A DNA stretch of 64,000 nucleotides from JAEINY01 sp942490535. GTDB taxonomy: Bacteria > Bacteroidota > Bacteroidia > Bacteroidales > Marinilabiliaceae. Under the pieces are notes generated by a model. The model made no database searches, was not told the origin of the DNA, and was given only the letters and a program-made list of their open reading frames with translations. The stretch covers positions 1 to 64,000 of the forward strand of contig CALNXQ010000004.1 in the NCBI GenBank assembly GCA_942490535.1, in the 5' to 3' direction. Positions 37,189 through 46,678 of the stretch are shown piece by piece. The position numbers and the translations under genes were made by a program. Positions within the stretch are counted from its first letter, which is position 1. Every line of letters starts with the position of its first letter.

Positions 37189-38022
37189 ATGAATAAAATC
37201 GTTGAGAAGGAGTTCTTTTCAGAAAATGTAGTTCGTTTGGAAATAGAAGCTCCACGCATTGCTAAGGCACGTCGTGCGGGTCACTTTGTGATTGTGAAAG
37301 TTGGTGAAACCGGCGAACGGATTCCATTGACCATTGCTTCGGCCGATCCCGTGAAAGGGACTATTACGTTGGTAATCCAGCGCGTTGGCGTTTCATCGCG
37401 TCGTTTAGCTAAATTGAATGTAGGTGATTGTATTACCGATTTAGTGGGGCCTTTGGGTGAAGCTACTCACATTGAGAAAGTGGGTACTGTATTGGCGTGC
37501 GGTGGAGGTGTTGGCGTAGCCCCCTTATTACCGATTGTAGAGGCCTTGAAAAAAGCCGGTAACAAGGTCATAACTGTTTTGGCTGCTCGAAATAAAGAAT
37601 TGATAATTCTGGAAGACCAAATTCGTCAGTTCTCTGATGAAGTGATCGTCATGACTGACGATGGTTCGTATGGTCAAAAAGGATTGGTGACCGATGGAAT
37701 GGAAGCCATTATGAAACGAGAGAAAGTGGATTTGTCTGTGGTGATTGGTCCGGCCATCATGATGAAATTTGCCTCATTGGCTACCAAAAAATATAATGTG
37801 CCCACCATTGCCAGTTTAAATACCATTATGGTCGACGGAACGGGTATGTGTGGTGCTTGTCGCATCACCGTAGGAGGTAAAACGAAGTTTGTCTGTGTGG
37901 ATGGGCCTGAGTTTGATGCTCACCAGGTGGATTTTGATGAAATGTTACTGCGTTTAAGTGGTTATAAAGAAATTGAGAAGCAAGCAGAACAGAATTATCT
38001 GGATAAAAAGGAAAATAAGTAA
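37189..38022 (+). CDS. nfnA: NAD(P)H-ferredoxin oxidoreductase, NfnA/SudB-like subunit
   Basis: 277 aa from MNKIVEKEFFSEN; an ATG 12 bp earlier is in frame but the later one fits the family start. FAD-binding (IPLTIASADP) and NAD(P)-binding (GGGVGVAPLLPIVEAL) halves are visible, and the C-terminal Cys cluster MCGACRITVGGKTKFVC binds a 2Fe-2S centre. With the next gene, 3 bp away, it forms an electron-bifurcating NADH-dependent reduced ferredoxin:NADP oxidoreductase or the related sulfide dehydrogenase. Confidence 0.85.
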   Translation: MNKIVEKEFFSENVVRLEIEAPRIAKARRAGHFVIVKVGETGERIPLTIASADPVKGTITLVIQRVGVSSRRLAKLNVGDCITDLVGPLGEATHIEKVGTVLACGGGVGVAPLLPIVEALKKAGNKVITVLAARNKELIILEDQIRQFSDEVIVMTDDGSYGQKGLVTDGMEAIMKREKVDLSVVIGPAIMMKFASLATKKYNVPTIASLNTIMVDGTGMCGACRITVGGKTKFVCVDGPEFDAHQVDFDEMLLRLSGYKEIEKQAEQNYLDKKENK

Positions 38023-38025
38023 ATT

Positions 38026-39510
38026 ATGGCTGTTACTAAAGAGTTTTTAAAAGCAGAGCGTGAGCAGTCCTGGCGAGTTGACCTGCGTGGAGCAATGAAA
38101 AATAAGGAACGTACAGCACTGAAGCGGGTTCACATGCGTGAAGCAGATGTAGCTGAACGTACCCGTTCCTATATTGAAGTAAATAGTGGTTTAACCCTGG
38201 AAGAAGCAATGGCCGAAGCACGCCGTTGTTTGGATTGTCCTAATCCAACTTGTATTTCTGGTTGTCCGGTTGAGATAAATATACCTAAGTTCATCAAGCG
38301 CATCGAGCAAGGTGAAATATTAGAAGCGGCTAAGGTATTGAAATTAACCAGTGCTTTGCCGGCTGTCTGTGGTCGGGTTTGTCCGCAGGAGAAACAGTGT
38401 GAAGCCAAGTGTTTTTACATGGATAAAATGCAGCAGGAGCCTGTGGCCATTGGCCACCTGGAGCGTTTCGCAGCGGATTATGAGCGGGAGTCGGGGCAAA
38501 TATCAGTACCTGAAACAGCCCCTTCCAATGGCATTAAAATAGCTGTGATTGGCAGTGGACCTGCAGGCTTGACTTTTGCCGGTGATATGGCTAAATTCGG
38601 TTACGATGTCACCGTTTTTGAGGCCTTGCATGAAATTGGCGGCGTACTGAAGTATGGTATTCCGGAGTTTCGTTTGCCCAATAAAATTGTGGACGTGGAA
38701 ATCGAAAGTCTTCGTAAAATGGGGGTGAAGTTTGAAACTAACTTTATTGTTGGAAGAACAGCTACCATAGAAGATCTGAAAGCGGAAGGATTTGAAGGAT
38801 TCTTTACTGGCAGTGGCGCTGGATTGCCACGTTTCATGGATATACCGGGTGAGAATTACATTGGTATTTTAAGTTCTAATGAGTACCTGACACGCATCAA
38901 CCTGATGGATGCAGCCAATCCAGCCACGGATACACCGGTGATTAGTGGAAAGAATGTCGCCGTTATTGGTGGAGGTAATACAGCCATGGATTCTGTGCGT
39001 ACAGCCAAACGCTTGGGAGCGGACAGGGCCATGATCATCTACCGTCGTTCCATGGAAGAGATGCCGGCTCGTATTGAGGAAATTAAGCATGCAGAGGAAG
39101 AAGGGATTGAATTCCTGACCTTGACCAATCCGGTGGAATACCTGGCGGATGAGAAAGGGCGTGTGAGCCAGGTGCGTGTTCAAAAGATGGAATTAGGAGA
39201 GCCTGATTCATCTGGTCGTCGCCGTCCGGTGCCGATGGAAGGATCGGAATATCTGATTGATGTGGATACCGTCGTGGTGAGTGTTGGTGTATCGCCTAAT
39301 CCGCTTATACCAAATTCTCTGCCACAGCTGGAAACAACCCGTTGGGGAACCATTGTGGTGGATGAAGAAAAACTTCAGACGTCCATTCCTGAGATGTTTG
39401 CCGGTGGTGACATCGTGAGGGGTGGAGCAACCGTGATTCTGGCCATGGGTGATGGACGTCAGGCAGCGGCCTCCATGCATGAGTATCTTCAGGAAAAATT
39501 AAACGCATAA
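38026..39510 (+). CDS. nfnB: NfnB/SudA-like subunit (glutamate synthase small-chain family)
   Basis: 494 aa. The N-terminal helical domain binds two 4Fe-4S clusters through CLDCPNPTCISGCP and CGRVCPQEKQCEAKC. Two nucleotide-binding folds follow, with GSGPAGLTFA (FAD) and GGGNTAMD (NAD(P)). The family also includes gltD, but the tight link to the nfnA-like gene and lack of gltB point to Nfn. It continues into a dihydroorotate-dehydrogenase-like gene 11 bp further. Confidence 0.87.
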   Translation: MAVTKEFLKAEREQSWRVDLRGAMKNKERTALKRVHMREADVAERTRSYIEVNSGLTLEEAMAEARRCLDCPNPTCISGCPVEINIPKFIKRIEQGEILEAAKVLKLTSALPAVCGRVCPQEKQCEAKCFYMDKMQQEPVAIGHLERFAADYERESGQISVPETAPSNGIKIAVIGSGPAGLTFAGDMAKFGYDVTVFEALHEIGGVLKYGIPEFRLPNKIVDVEIESLRKMGVKFETNFIVGRTATIEDLKAEGFEGFFTGSGAGLPRFMDIPGENYIGILSSNEYLTRINLMDAANPATDTPVISGKNVAVIGGGNTAMDSVRTAKRLGADRAMIIYRRSMEEMPARIEEIKHAEEEGIEFLTLTNPVEYLADEKGRVSQVRVQKMELGEPDSSGRRRPVPMEGSEYLIDVDTVVVSVGVSPNPLIPNSLPQLETTRWGTIVVDEEKLQTSIPEMFAGGDIVRGGATVILAMGDGRQAAASMHEYLQEKLNA

Positions 39511-39521
39511 AATCAGATACA

Positions 39522-40520
39522 ATGAAAGATCTGTCAACAACATATTTAGGCATACCGATTAAGAATCCCGTGGTAATTGGTAGCTCGGGATTAGCAACAA
39601 CCATTGGCGGGATAAAAAAACTGGCCAATGCCGGTGCGGCTGCCATTGTATTAAAATCTGTTTTTGAGGAGGAGATTATTGCGGAGGCGGATGTCACAGT
39701 GAGTAAGCAATTGGGAGTGGATGATAATAACCTGGAGTTTTTTGATTACTACGATTACCAGGTGAAAAATGATGTATTGGACAATTACGTGTCGCTGATC
39801 CGCGAAGCAAAAGAGGCGGTGAAAGTACCCATTATCGCCAGTATCAATTGTTCCAGCTACAGTGAGTGGGTGTCCTATGCCAAGCGTATTCAGGGAGCCG
39901 GTGCCGATGGACTGGAATTGAATATTTTTAAATTACCATACGGCACAAGGACTTCCGCCGAAGAGCTGGAGAAGGTTTATTTTGACATTGCCAAGAAAGT
40001 GAAGGAGCACCTGACCATTCCGGTTGGTTTGAAAATAGCCCCCTATTTTACCAATTTGGGTAATGTAATTCATCGCCTGTCGCATTCAGGTGTAAATGGT
40101 TTAATCTTGTTTAATCGGTTTACCTCCATTGATTTTGACATTGAGAATGATCAGGTGATTACGGGAAATGTCTATTCGGCCAGTAATGAGTTTACCATGC
40201 CATTGCGCTGGATCTCCGTCATGTCGAATAATGTAGGTTGTGATTTGATTGCTTCAACTGGTATTCATGATTATCGCACCCTTGTGAAAATGTTAATGGC
40301 AGGTGCCTCCTGTACTGAAGTGGTTTCAGCTGTTTACAAAGAGGGTGTGGAAGTGATTGGCTGGATGCTGAAAGAACTGGAAAATTGGATGGAACGGCGC
40401 GGGTACAAAAGTATTAGCGATTTTAAAGGCAAGTTAAGCCAGGGTAACTCTGATCATCCGGAGGTGTTTGAACGGGTTCAGTTTATGCGTTATTTCTCCG
40501 ATCATAAACCGGTGAAGTAA
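39522..40520 (+). CDS. dihydroorotate dehydrogenase-like FMN oxidoreductase
   Basis: 332 aa, TIM barrel of the class 1 dihydroorotate dehydrogenase family: TYLGIPIKNPVVIGSSGL at the start, Lys in AIVLKSVFEEE, a Cys in ASINCSSYSEW that could be the catalytic base, and GADGLELNIF. The C-terminal region (about 290-332) is longer and carries WMLKELENWMERRGY. True pyrD is usually shorter here; the place after nfnAB suggests it uses electrons from that complex on an unknown substrate. Together the three genes end at a clear terminator. Confidence 0.82.
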   Translation: MKDLSTTYLGIPIKNPVVIGSSGLATTIGGIKKLANAGAAAIVLKSVFEEEIIAEADVTVSKQLGVDDNNLEFFDYYDYQVKNDVLDNYVSLIREAKEAVKVPIIASINCSSYSEWVSYAKRIQGAGADGLELNIFKLPYGTRTSAEELEKVYFDIAKKVKEHLTIPVGLKIAPYFTNLGNVIHRLSHSGVNGLILFNRFTSIDFDIENDQVITGNVYSASNEFTMPLRWISVMSNNVGCDLIASTGIHDYRTLVKMLMAGASCTEVVSAVYKEGVEVIGWMLKELENWMERRGYKSISDFKGKLSQGNSDHPEVFERVQFMRYFSDHKPVK

Positions 40521-40537
40521 TCATACAAAATAACAAG

Positions 40538-40576
40538 GAATCCCTCTTATTGTATTAGGTAAGGGGGATTCTTTTT
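40538..40576 (+). terminator. terminator of the nfnAB operon
   Basis: 12-bp stem, GAATCCCTCTTA (40538-40549) with TAAGGGGGATTC (40560-40571), one G-U pair, then TTTTT. Confidence 0.85.
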
Positions 40577-40704
40577 CGCTTAAATTGTTGGTTATCGGGG
40601 TTTAGAATCCTCTGATCCAGCCTATAATCTTTAGCACCTATCAACCAGGCCTCAAAAAAACAATGCACAGATCACTTTGTAGATACTCTTTTCACCCGTG
40701 CTTA

Positions 40705-40735
40705 TTTGATTCTTAGTAATAAATTTCTAACTTTG
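40705..40735 (+). promoter_or_regulatory. promoter of rpsF-rpsR-rplI (Bacteroidota type)
   Basis: TTTG (40705-40708), 19-nt spacer, TAACTTTG (40728-40735): a full match to the Bacteroidota -33/-7 consensus. About 30 nt later comes a strong Shine-Dalgarno-like AAGGAGAT right before the rpsF ATG. Confidence 0.75.
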
Positions 40736-40773
40736 CGGCCTGATTATCTAAAACCTTTTAAAATTAAGGAGAT

Positions 40774-41121
40774 ATGTTAAATCATTATGAAACCGTTTTC
40801 ATTTTAACTCCCGTTTTGTCTGATGTTCAGATGAAGGAAGCGGTCGACAAATTCAAAGCGTTAATCGTGGAGAATGGAGGCGAAATGGTAAATGAAGAAA
40901 ATTGGGGCTTACGTAAATTGGCTTACCCAATTCAGAAAAAATCGACTGGTTTTTACCAACTTTTCGAATTCAAAGCTGAGCCTAGCTTTATCGAGAAATT
41001 TGAATTGGCTTATCGTCGTGATGAGCGCGTGATTCGTTTCTTGACTTTTAAGCAGGAAAAGTATGCTCTTGCGTACAGTGAAAAAAGAAGAGCAAACAAA
41101 AAAGTAAAAAAGGAGAACTAA
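40774..41121 (+). CDS. rpsF: 30S ribosomal protein S6
   Basis: 115 aa. MLNHYETVFILTPVL, NWGLRKLAYPI and ERVIRFLTFK are standard for S6, which pairs with S18 on the small subunit platform. The acidic C-terminal tail seen in some bacteria is replaced by a basic one (KRRANKKVKKEN). First gene of a three-gene operon with its own promoter; an S6:S18-binding leader may exist but I cannot resolve it. Confidence 0.97.
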   Translation: MLNHYETVFILTPVLSDVQMKEAVDKFKALIVENGGEMVNEENWGLRKLAYPIQKKSTGFYQLFEFKAEPSFIEKFELAYRRDERVIRFLTFKQEKYALAYSEKRRANKKVKKEN

Positions 41122-41124
41122 GCC

Positions 41125-41394
41125 ATGGCACAAAACCAATCAGAAATCAGATACTTGACTCCTCCGTCAGTTGAGATCAAAAAGAAAAAGTACTGTCGTT
41201 TCAAAAAGAACAAAATCAAGTTTGTGGATTATAAAGATCCTGAATTCTTGAAAAAATTCTTGAACGAGCAGGGCAAAATTTTACCTCGTCGTCTTACAGG
41301 TACTTCTTTGAAATATCAAAGAAAAGTTTCTCAGGCAATCAAGAGAGCTCGTCATTTGGCGCTGTTGCCATACGTAACCGATTTGATGAAATAA
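41125..41394 (+). CDS. rpsR: 30S ribosomal protein S18
   Basis: 89 aa. KKKYCRFKKNKIKFVDYKD and GKILPRRLTGTSLKYQRKV are S18 signatures; a single Cys sits at the usual site but a zinc-type set is not complete. Starts 3 bp after rpsF. No ssb or priB gene lies between S6 and S18, unlike in many proteobacteria and firmicutes. Confidence 0.97.
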   Translation: MAQNQSEIRYLTPPSVEIKKKKYCRFKKNKIKFVDYKDPEFLKKFLNEQGKILPRRLTGTSLKYQRKVSQAIKRARHLALLPYVTDLMK

Positions 41395-41413
41395 TAAAGA
41401 AGGAGGATTTACG

Positions 41414-41857
41414 ATGGAAGTAATATTAAAAGAAGATATCGCTAATCTTGGCCATAAGAACGATATCGTTGCTGTGAAAAACGGTTACGGACGTAATTAT
41501 TTAATTCCACAAGGTTTGGCCGTTTTGGCTTCACCTTCTGCCAAGAAAGTTCATGCTGAAAACTTGAAGCAAAGAGCTCACAAGGAAGAGAAGATCAAAA
41601 ATGAAGCTATGGAAGTGGCCAAAACACTCGAAGGTAAAGTATTTACCATTGGTGCCAAAGCAAGTTCTACTGGTAAGATTTTCGGTTCAGTAAACACGAT
41701 TCAAATCGCTGAAGCATTGACCAAAGATGGTTTCACTGTGGAGCGTAAAAACATCTCTATCAAAGAAGATGTAAAAGAATTAGGAAAGTATGCTGCTACT
41801 GTGAAACTTCACCGTGAAGTGAAAGTTGAAATCTCAATTGAGGTTGTAGCTGAATAA
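41414..41857 (+). CDS. rplI: 50S ribosomal protein L9
   Basis: 147 aa. The N-terminal rRNA-binding domain has MEVILKEDIANLGHKND and VKNGYGRNYLIPQGLA, followed by the long linker helix and the C-terminal domain (FGSVNTIQIAEAL). AAGGAGGATT just before the ATG is a strong Shine-Dalgarno, as often kept for ribosomal genes. Last gene of the operon, ended by a clear terminator. Confidence 0.97.
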   Translation: MEVILKEDIANLGHKNDIVAVKNGYGRNYLIPQGLAVLASPSAKKVHAENLKQRAHKEEKIKNEAMEVAKTLEGKVFTIGAKASSTGKIFGSVNTIQIAEALTKDGFTVERKNISIKEDVKELGKYAATVKLHREVKVEISIEVVAE

Positions 41858-41913
41858 ATTTATTTAGAAACTTTCGGATTCGAACAGAATACACATTTTT
41901 CAAACAAAATAAT

Positions 41914-41943
41914 AACCACCATGGGGACATGGTGGTTTTTTTA
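41914..41943 (+). terminator. terminator of rpsF-rpsR-rplI
   Basis: Perfect 9-bp stem AACCACCAT (41914-41922) with ATGGTGGTT (41929-41937), loop GGGGAC, then a T-run. On the other strand it also follows nothing needed, as ridA ends later. Confidence 0.88.
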
Positions 41944-41963
41944 TTTGCCTTATTTTAACTTGC

Positions 41964-42341
41964 TTATTTTACAGCTACCGTTTCGATTTCTACTAAAACA
42001 CCAAGTGGTAATTCGCGTACGGCGAAGGCGGCACGTGCGGGTGGATTCTCTTTGTAATACTCCCCGTATACTTCGTTCATGGCTTTGAAGTTGACCATGT
42101 CACTTAATAAACAGGTTGATTTTACAACATCAGCAAAGGTATAGCCGGCTTCTTCAAGAATCGCTCCTATATTTTTCATCACTTGCTCTGTTTGAGCGGT
42201 AATGCCTCCTTCTACTACTTTTCCTATAGCCGGATCTACCGGTATCTGACCAGAAATGTACAGTGTTCCATTTGCTTCAATGGCCTGGCTATACGGGCCA
42301 ATGGCACCTGGAGCTTTTGTTGTTGATATAATGCGTTTCAT
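41964..42341 (-). CDS. ridA: RidA-family reactive imine deaminase
   Basis: 125 aa. GPYSQAIEANGTLYISGQIPVDP at the start, with the catalytic Arg in PPARAAFAVRELPLG and final VEIETVA, are the family marks. It hydrolyses 2-aminoacrylate and related imines that arise from PLP enzymes. The gene lies 30 bp after lptD on the same strand and may be cotranscribed with it. Confidence 0.95.
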   Translation of the reverse strand: MKRIISTTKAPGAIGPYSQAIEANGTLYISGQIPVDPAIGKVVEGGITAQTEQVMKNIGAILEEAGYTFADVVKSTCLLSDMVNFKAMNEVYGEYYKENPPARAAFAVRELPLGVLVEIETVAVK

Positions 42342-42371
42342 GCGTTTTGATTTATAGGGTGAAACTAATTG

Positions 42372-45221
42372 TTAATTATAAAATCCTGGATTATCTCGAG
42401 GTGAATTACGTTTCTCGTATTTCAGATCCTGTAGCATGCTTGAGTTAACCCGAATGGTGAAGAAATAGGACTTATAGCGACCTACAGGAACCAGGTTTAG
42501 GCTCATGTTCCAGCAGTGCAAATCGCGTGTAATACCGATGTTGGTATGCGATATTTCTTTCGTGTCAAAAGTATAACCCGTCGAAAAGTTCATGCGCCAT
42601 TTGGGTGTTAGCGATAAGTTGCCGTTTATGTTTACGTTTGAATTGATCTTGAAGTCGTAATCCATTTTATTTTTGTTGAAATCGCCCGGTACTAATCGGA
42701 AGGAATAGTTTAAAGAGATATTCCAGGGGATTTCAAATTTGGCATATCCATGATCGCCCAATGCAAGACCTGTTTCTCTATTCGTCTCATCGCCGAAGGG
42801 ATTGTTGTTTTGCTCGTTTAGATCAAAGGGGTTGGAATTGTCTGGTAGGTTTTGCTCCTCCTCATCCGATTCACTTTCTGAGTCCCGATCCTTTTTCTTA
42901 AACGTGTCTGACCCGAAATTAAACCCAAAACTTAATTGGGCGCTTCTTAATCGGGCTACTTTACCTTGAGCCGACCACATGGACTCATTAACCTTGATAA
43001 CTTTTCCGGTACTGGTTGTGTCCAGTGCATAAGGATCAAATTGGGCGCTAAAATTTATATTGGTACCTAATATTTTAGTTCTACCTGACATGTTGATGTT
43101 AGACCATTTTAAGGAGTCGGCCAGGAAGTTGTGTGAAGTACTGAAGTTTAAGCTTTCCAATATTTTTATTTTCTTGAAACCGGTACTGTCTTTGGCACTT
43201 TTGGTTTTCATCTCCAGGGTATTGCCCAGGCTAATGCTCATCGATCCTTGTTTGCCACGGCCGGGGGTACCATATAAGGCGCCGTCAAAGACAGAATAGT
43301 CCTCTCTAACAATTTCACCGGTGTTGGGATCCCGGTATTCGTACCAGTCGTAATAACCGTACTTTTCATCGCCAAAATCAGGTCGGTATGAAAATGAAAC
43401 CGATGGTGTGGCTACGTGGCGGATGGCTTCAACCTTATCGCCAAATAGTTTTTGCCACGGTTTGAAGAAGGTGTAAATTTTTGTTGATGTTCCGGCACTC
43501 ATGCTGTAGTCATAGACCCGGTTAAAGGAGGAAGTAGTGTCTGAATTGACTGCTTTGTTGGTTTCGTAATCGTAATCGCGGTGAATTTGCTTAAAATACC
43601 AGCGTTCCGTGTAGTTAAATGAAGGATTGACGGTAAAGTGCTTCAAAAACTTCAAGTTCATCGATACGGGAATGCTATGCTTGACACCGTTTTTCCAGTC
43701 CTGGGTGATGCTGCTGGAGCCTAATTCACTTTCTTTGGTGTGAATGTAGTTTTTTGCATTACCAGTATAGGACACGCTTATTTTTTCAAACATGTTTTCC
43801 TTGGTGCCAATTTTATTTTTCTTTTTAAAGGGATAAAAGCGGTTGACGGTGAAGGTCAGATCTGGTACCGTTAAATCGATGGTAGTATCCCGGCTGTTTT
43901 GTGAATGCAGCAAGTTGGTTGAGAAATTGTAGGGTTTGCCAGCCCAGCGCCGGCTATACGAGATACTGGAGCGTTTCGTGTTCCGGGAGATATTTTCGTT
44001 ATTTGTATAGATGTTATTGATGTCATTTTGGTCAAATGAACTGGTCGAGAAATTGACACTGGCCGAAAGGGTCTGAAAAGGATTGGCTTTCGAATCTTGT
44101 CGGTGGGTCCAGTTGATGGCAAAATCTTTTGATTTTTGTTCGTCAATGTCTTTTTCGCCAGATACATTAGTAATGTATTGAATGTTTAAATTACCCCCAT
44201 ACTTATATCTTTTCTTGTATTTGGATTGAAAACGGGTTGCCCAGGAGCCATTCGTGAAGATGTCACCCTTTGCGGTAAAGTCAAAATAGTCGCTGACTGC
44301 CCAGTAGTATCCACCTTCGGTTAAACCAAATCCCCTGATTTGCTCATCGGCATAGGATGGGAATATAAAGCCGGAACTATAAGAGGAGGTGCTCGGAATG
44401 ATGGCGAAGGGTAGTACAACTGGCATTTTAATATCCTCAACAACCAGGTAGGCCGGGCCGGTGACGGTTTTCTTTCCGGGAATAACTTTAGCTTTGGTTA
44501 AATTGAGATAAAAGTGGGGGTGGTCATGGTGGTCGCAGGTGGTGTATTTAGCATCTTTCATACAGTAGGCGTCATCTTCAATTTTTTTTGCCCGACTACC
44601 AACGACAAAACCTTCTCCTTGCTCCGTTACGATGTGTTCGATGATCGCTTTTTCCGATTTGAAATTGTATTTCATATACCGCATCGTGTATTCACCGCTT
44701 TTGTCTTTAAAAACGGGTAATCCCACTTCCTGACCCAGAGAATCAACGGTTCCGAAGGCTGTCGCAGTACTGCTATCCATATCCAGGATAATGGTGTGCG
44801 CGGTTAAAAGAATGTCCTGATAGCTGACTTCTGCATCGCCATACAGATAGGTGAGTTGCTTAATTAAATCAGTGTCAATGGAGTCTTTTGCTTTATATTT
44901 TATTTCCGCATCAATCAAGAAGGATCCACCTTTTTTTGAGGTTGAGTCTTGATCTGAAGGTTTATCGGCGTCAATGGCTCTTGCTGTATCAATCTTAGTT
45001 GGCGGAATTGTGTCGCTTTCAGATTGCGGACGTAATCCTTGTTCCATTTGCAAAGGAGGGTTATTTTCCTGCTCAAGCCTAATGAGCGGGCGAGTTAACT
45101 CTTGTGCCTCTGTAGAAAATGATAAAAGTGACTGTATGGCAATCATTGCAGTGCAAAACAATGACTTGCGTGTTTTGTATAGTGTAGCTTTCAGATGTGT
45201 CAATGTAATTATTTTTTTCAA
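42372..45221 (-). CDS. lptD: LPS-assembly protein LptD (OstA-like)
   Basis: 949 aa, an outer-membrane protein that inserts lipopolysaccharide into the outer leaflet. A signal sequence ends near FSTEAQ. The N-terminal periplasmic part (about 100-230) shows the OstA-like jellyroll pattern (LYGDAEVSYQDILLTAHTIILD), followed by a large beta barrel with many alternating aromatic strands and a C-terminal strand ending near NSSMLQDLKYEKRNSP. A Glu/Asp-rich loop near residues 790-830 is odd and may be extracellular. It is divergent from the amidase gene. Confidence 0.88.
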   Translation of the reverse strand: MKKIITLTHLKATLYKTRKSLFCTAMIAIQSLLSFSTEAQELTRPLIRLEQENNPPLQMEQGLRPQSESDTIPPTKIDTARAIDADKPSDQDSTSKKGGSFLIDAEIKYKAKDSIDTDLIKQLTYLYGDAEVSYQDILLTAHTIILDMDSSTATAFGTVDSLGQEVGLPVFKDKSGEYTMRYMKYNFKSEKAIIEHIVTEQGEGFVVGSRAKKIEDDAYCMKDAKYTTCDHHDHPHFYLNLTKAKVIPGKKTVTGPAYLVVEDIKMPVVLPFAIIPSTSSYSSGFIFPSYADEQIRGFGLTEGGYYWAVSDYFDFTAKGDIFTNGSWATRFQSKYKKRYKYGGNLNIQYITNVSGEKDIDEQKSKDFAINWTHRQDSKANPFQTLSASVNFSTSSFDQNDINNIYTNNENISRNTKRSSISYSRRWAGKPYNFSTNLLHSQNSRDTTIDLTVPDLTFTVNRFYPFKKKNKIGTKENMFEKISVSYTGNAKNYIHTKESELGSSSITQDWKNGVKHSIPVSMNLKFLKHFTVNPSFNYTERWYFKQIHRDYDYETNKAVNSDTTSSFNRVYDYSMSAGTSTKIYTFFKPWQKLFGDKVEAIRHVATPSVSFSYRPDFGDEKYGYYDWYEYRDPNTGEIVREDYSVFDGALYGTPGRGKQGSMSISLGNTLEMKTKSAKDSTGFKKIKILESLNFSTSHNFLADSLKWSNINMSGRTKILGTNINFSAQFDPYALDTTSTGKVIKVNESMWSAQGKVARLRSAQLSFGFNFGSDTFKKKDRDSESESDEEEQNLPDNSNPFDLNEQNNNPFGDETNRETGLALGDHGYAKFEIPWNISLNYSFRLVPGDFNKNKMDYDFKINSNVNINGNLSLTPKWRMNFSTGYTFDTKEISHTNIGITRDLHCWNMSLNLVPVGRYKSYFFTIRVNSSMLQDLKYEKRNSPRDNPGFYN

Positions 45222-45359
45222 GCGTTCACAAAAATAATTAAAAATTACTCATTCGTTGGGTGTGCTCCTAAAATAGTGGTTACCCTTAACTTTTTTTATC
45301 TCTCTTTAAATTTCTATTTTTGACCAATAAATGCAATATTAGAGTATACATTATAAAGT

Positions 45360-46481
45360 ATGACAAACTATTGGACAGTTGCACGGCGTCTTTTCTTTTT
45401 ATGTGTTTTGTTTGCGCTGAGTATATGCATGGGAAATGGATTGGTGCAGGCGCAGCAGGTTATTAAATTTAAGACAGTGGTAATTGATCCCGGGCATGGA
45501 GGCAGGGATCCGGGGGCTGTGGGAAAAGATTCAAAGGAAAAGGATTTAGTGCTCAGTGTGGCTTTGAAGCTGGGTGAATACATTAAGCAGTATCTTCCGG
45601 AAGTGAATGTGATTTATACGCGCCAGACAGATGTATTTGTACCTTTGGATGAGCGAGCTGAAATTGCCAATAAAAATGAAGCGGACTTGTTTGTTTCTAT
45701 TCATGCAAATTATATTGGTGTAGCCAATATATATGGTACAGAGACTTTTGTTTTGGGTTTGCACCGCACGGAAGAAAACCTGGAAGTAGCAAAAAAGGAG
45801 AATGCTGTAATTACGCTTGAGGAGGATTATACGACCAAATATGAGGGTTTTGATCCGAATTCAACGGAATCATACATTATTTTTGAGTTGATGCAAAATG
45901 TTTATCTGGATCAAAGTATTCACATGGCTTCATTGGTGCAGGATCAGTTTCAGCATCGCGTGGGACGCCGCAATAGAGGTGTGAAGCAAGCTGGATTTTT
46001 GGTGTTGCGAAAAACAGCCATGCCGGGTATTTTGGTTGAACTGGGTTTTTTGAGTAATCGAAATGAAGAAAAATACATGATTTCAGAAAAAGGACAATCC
46101 TATTTAGCATCTGCTTTGTTTCGGTCCGTCAGAGATTATAAAAATGAGTTTGAGGCCAAGAGTCAATTATTGGATGAAGGAATGAAGGCTCGTCGGGAGC
46201 AAGCAGTAGCGAATAAGGTAGATGTAAGTTTTCGCATTCAGGTAGCTTCGTCTAAAAAAGAGTTAGATCTGCAAGCTCGCGTTTTTAGTGCTTTTAAGGA
46301 AGTTTGGATGTTTGAAGAAGATAGTCGTTATAAGTATACAACTGGTTGTTCGTCTGATTACCAGGAGATTTTAGCCTTGATGAAAGAGGTGAAAAAGGTG
46401 GTTTCAGATTGTTTTGTAGTGGCTTTTCAAAATCAAAAACGAATTGGTGTCGACGAAGCCTTAAAAATGTTAAATAATTAA
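45360..46481 (+). CDS. N-acetylmuramoyl-L-alanine amidase with SPOR-like C-terminus
   Basis: 373 aa. Signal peptide (residues 1-32, ending VQAQQ). The Amidase_3 domain (about 36-250) has the zinc ligands in VIDPGHGGRDPGAVG and SIHANYIG and the catalytic Glu in ILVELGFLSN. The C-terminal 85 residues (SFRIQVASSKKELD to VVAFQNQKRIGVDEAL) form a SPOR-like domain that likely targets denuded septal glycan. The same domain recurs at the end of the next gene. It cleaves the stem peptide from peptidoglycan during division. TATTTTTG at 45315-45322 is a possible -7 box. Confidence 0.93.
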   Translation: MTNYWTVARRLFFLCVLFALSICMGNGLVQAQQVIKFKTVVIDPGHGGRDPGAVGKDSKEKDLVLSVALKLGEYIKQYLPEVNVIYTRQTDVFVPLDERAEIANKNEADLFVSIHANYIGVANIYGTETFVLGLHRTEENLEVAKKENAVITLEEDYTTKYEGFDPNSTESYIIFELMQNVYLDQSIHMASLVQDQFQHRVGRRNRGVKQAGFLVLRKTAMPGILVELGFLSNRNEEKYMISEKGQSYLASALFRSVRDYKNEFEAKSQLLDEGMKARREQAVANKVDVSFRIQVASSKKELDLQARVFSAFKEVWMFEEDSRYKYTTGCSSDYQEILALMKEVKKVVSDCFVVAFQNQKRIGVDEALKMLNN

Positions 46482-46678
46482 GTAATGAAATGTCAATTGA
46501 TTTTGCCGAATAAGACATTGGGTAAGATGGAAGGTGGAGTTTATGTATTCAAAAATTTAAAAATATTAACTACTTTTGTTTGACATAAAATAGAGTAATC
46601 CCAGCTGCGTCTTGTACTATGGTATTTATTGTTGAGATTTCTGTGCGTGGCTGAAATAGCACATAAAGAAAAAATTAC

